Shown here one piece after another: positions 63,101 to 64,000 of a stretch of 64,000 nt of DNA. The first letter of the stretch is position 1. The number at the start of each line of letters is the position of its first letter. A program made the position numbers and the translations under genes. The stretch is from Zoogloea sp041908905 (lineage in GTDB: Bacteria > Pseudomonadota > Gammaproteobacteria > Burkholderiales > Rhodocyclaceae), in NCBI RefSeq assembly GCF_041908905.1, contig NZ_JAYREK010000017.1:11320-75319 (forward strand), read 5' to 3'. The notes beneath the pieces are model-generated. The model was not told the DNA's origin, searched no databases, and saw only the letters and a list, made by a program, of their open reading frames with translations.

Positions 63101-63783
63101 CGCCCCTCGCCGGCGTTCTCGAGCTCCGGCAGCCCGATCACCAGTTGGCCGTCGCCGTGGACCAGCGCACCCTTCATTGCCGGGGCGTACATCGCCGCAT
63201 CCATCAGCAGGCCCATGAAGTACGGGTCCGGAATGGCCAGCACATAGCCGGCAAACTTCCGCTGCGGGGTCCGGATCACCTTGCCCAGGCTGTAGGAAAA
63301 ATTGTTGAGGACGGTCTGGAAAGGCGGCGAAACATACAAGGTGTCCGGGTCCGCGTCCCGGCTGAGGGTGTCGTAGCGCTCGGAACCCCTGAAGTTGCGG
63401 CCGCGCAGGGCAGGCTGGTTGCTGGCGAGCACATTGCCATCCGCATCGACCACCACCAGCGTGCGCACGAACGGCATCGCGGCGACAAGGGCATTGAGTC
63501 GCTCGACAAGGGCCTGCTCCACACGGGCAAAGGGCCGGCCCGAACTCAGGGGTTCCCGCAGGCTGTCGAGGGCGTTGCTGACCGCCTGCAGATGGATCGC
63601 GAGGCGCTCCTCGAGGTTTTTGGTCTGATGGGCCAGGCGGTCCCGCTCGACCTTGAGGGCGTTCTGGTGAAGCCGCTGGACGCCAGAGGTCATCACCCCG
63701 GCGACCAGCAGCAGGACAGCCATCAACCCGACCCATGGCCCAATCGGTCTGCGCAACGGAACAGCGCTTGTGGGGGCAGGCAT
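60133..63783 (-). CDS. Multi-PAS membrane hybrid-type histidine kinase
   Basis: A 1216-residue sensor kinase. It has TM1 (about 18-36), a periplasmic Cache-like sensor (about 60-290), TM2 (about 305-325), four PAS/PAC segments (about 355-870), HisKA with phospho-His in NIGHEIRTPMNSIIGF (near residue 886), HATPase (NAVKFTEHG, DTGIGI, RYGGTGLGL) and a helical tail of about 100 residues that lacks a clear Hpt His motif. It has no receiver of its own; the overlapping downstream gene supplies one. ATG at 63783 fits the TM helix. Confidence 0.9.
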   Translation of the reverse strand: MPAPTSAVPLRRPIGPWVGLMAVLLLVAGVMTSGVQRLHQNALKVERDRLAHQTKNLEERLAIHLQAVSNALDSLREPLSSGRPFARVEQALVERLNALVAAMPFVRTLVVVDADGNVLASNQPALRGRNFRGSERYDTLSRDADPDTLYVSPPFQTVLNNFSYSLGKVIRTPQRKFAGYVLAIPDPYFMGLLMDAAMYAPAMKGALVHGDGQLVIGLPELENAGEGRDARFDGLLTRYLRSGQRAAVVTEATAAGGGEVLAAFATVRPRVTAADKPLILLLMRDRQVIEQPVRQEAVFQLGALGVLVVLASVALYLLQSRRLAELRAERAHREEQAEAYQQTVLSKERLKLALEAAGLATFHWDLQTGELVWSQAFRELWGFSADVGGAYETWVNSLHPDDRAAAERQVQQAMRSGSLFDTEYRIIRPDGSERWVCAKGRFFYDDGRPLRMEGVAADITQRKSAEAELSRYRNQLEQLVDDRTLALSQALQRLSQAESMAKAGAYDWNIHTNETTWSEGFYRIFGLDRATTVASYDCWRRALHPEDRDKTEERLREACARGDQYHQQYRVIWPDGTIRWIEGQGNFIMDAAGVPERLVGFCIDITERKAAEEALLRSETQFRSLYESMDEGVAIYRMLYDDKRVPYDYVVTGANPAFERETGLRREDVVGRKASEIFPSGPPIYLEQCAAVVRTGVSVRFEDYLAPLGRFLLLSLCKLSEDQFFAVISDVSERVAAERRLRENMALLQVAQNAADIGVWSWEIDSGKLDWDERLMAWYEVPEAVRASGLFYAFWTQRVHPDDAAKAEAVLRAAVQENKPYESEFRLLLPGGRVRYIHTSGVVECDGRGKPWRVVGVNRDVTAQRLYEARLEAANAAKSEFLANIGHEIRTPMNSIIGFTELTLEGELSEPQRRNLTTVRAAARSLLHLINDLLDLSKIEAGQLQVNRAPFLLQTVLDEVQDLFALSLQQKGLRFGMSIAAGLPEWFSADDLRLRQVLVNLMGNAVKFTEHGEIHLDVGMDPSPHPRPRLRFALHDTGIGIAPGQTEHLFERFTQADGSTTRRYGGTGLGLAISRRLVELMGGSIEVDSQMGQGTTFVFTIEADPVPGGEGLPVTAPAAGVEPPAADDGDGAAAAITGLPPDTVDRAALLARLARLDEQLANGQYAARQASAEIDILLKAGPLAASYQPIHAAVVELRFEAARAALSRLMALLKNE

Positions 63784-63890
63784 GGCCGGTGCCTCGGTAA
63801 TAAGTTTTACCGCAGGCTAGCCAATCGTGCCGGCACAATCAAGCACGGACTCGCGACCCTCGTCCCCCCGCCAGCAGGGCAATCGCACCG

Positions 63891-64000
63891 TCACGTCATG
63901 AATCCGAGCACTTCCGCCCGAAACTCGTCAGACGCCGAAGCCATCAGTCTTTTGTTCTTTATTCCCACCTTGCTGGTGGTGTTGAGGCGCAACAGATTCA
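63891..64000 (-). CDS. C-terminal end of a gene entering at the right edge
   Basis: The minus strand is open from the window edge to a TGA at 63891 and encodes 35 residues ending DEFRAEVLGFMT. The sequence looks like a natural C-terminus (amphipathic helix), perhaps of a signalling or chemotaxis protein, but too little is seen to name it. It precedes the multi-PAS kinase by about 107 bases on the same strand. Confidence 0.5.
   Translation of the reverse strand, partial: NLLRLNTTSKVGIKNKRLMASASDEFRAEVLGFMT

Overview
The window reads as chromosomal DNA of a high-GC betaproteobacterium, most likely of the Rhodocyclaceae type (Thauera/Azoarcus/Zoogloea-like). This is judged from gene order (yggS-proC-yggT-yggU divergent from pilT-pilU), an NnrS cluster, many c-di-GMP and HDOD signalling proteins, and two fatty-acid oxidation gene sets. 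The genus is an inference; no rRNA or tRNA was seen.

Layout. 1-885 is the end of a LysR regulator. 1016-5517 is a secreted FecR/LysM protein coupled to a CHASE2-PAS-GGDEF-EAL protein. 5523-6599 is an acyltransferase. 7200-9283 holds an OprB-type porin and MgtC, behind a long leader. 9545-13573 holds transporters (DMT, BenE, MATE) and a universal stress protein. 13662-16733 is an NnrS (nitric-oxide-linked) cluster in which two transcription units share an FNR/Dnr-like site, followed by a His-rich secreted protein. 16904-18943 is a periplasmic-binding-protein/PAS/GGDEF sensor. 19406-21911 is yggU-yggT-proC-yggS, and 22018-24260 is pilT-pilU. 24437-26950 holds an RlmL-like methyltransferase, HemJ and a YeeZ-like protein. 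26993-33698 holds a ferredoxin-type reductase, an EAL-HDOD protein, an HDOD histidine kinase and a response regulator with degenerate GGDEF and intact EAL domains. 33803-37293 holds small genes, MarR, SPOR, DUF2802 and YdcF proteins. 37283-49952 is a large minus-strand fatty-acid block: crotonase, thiolase, FadN-type protein, FadL, FadJ-like, FadI-like, FadE and a TetR regulator with a candidate operator.

About 50.1-55.3 kb is a lower-GC island. It carries a compact five-gene operon in which each gene overlaps the next by 3-4 bases: CdnC-like CD-NTase, bacterial HORMA protein, TRIP13-like AAA+ ATPase, a SLOG plus deoxyribosyltransferase-like effector, and a DEDDh exonuclease. This is a type III CBASS anti-phage system whose effector is not the usual NucC nuclease. 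The island also carries an IS66 tnpB remnant on its left, a 56-codon unlisted ORF, a 34-bp dyad resembling a recombinase site, and AT-rich DNA rich in stem-loops that may encode a small RNA.

Beyond the island, 55510-58730 holds a His-rich membrane protein, a small Cys/His secreted protein and a divergent TonB receptor (probably metal-related). 58727-63783 is a four-PAS hybrid sensor system whose second gene is broken by one extra base in a G7 run. A further gene enters at the right edge.
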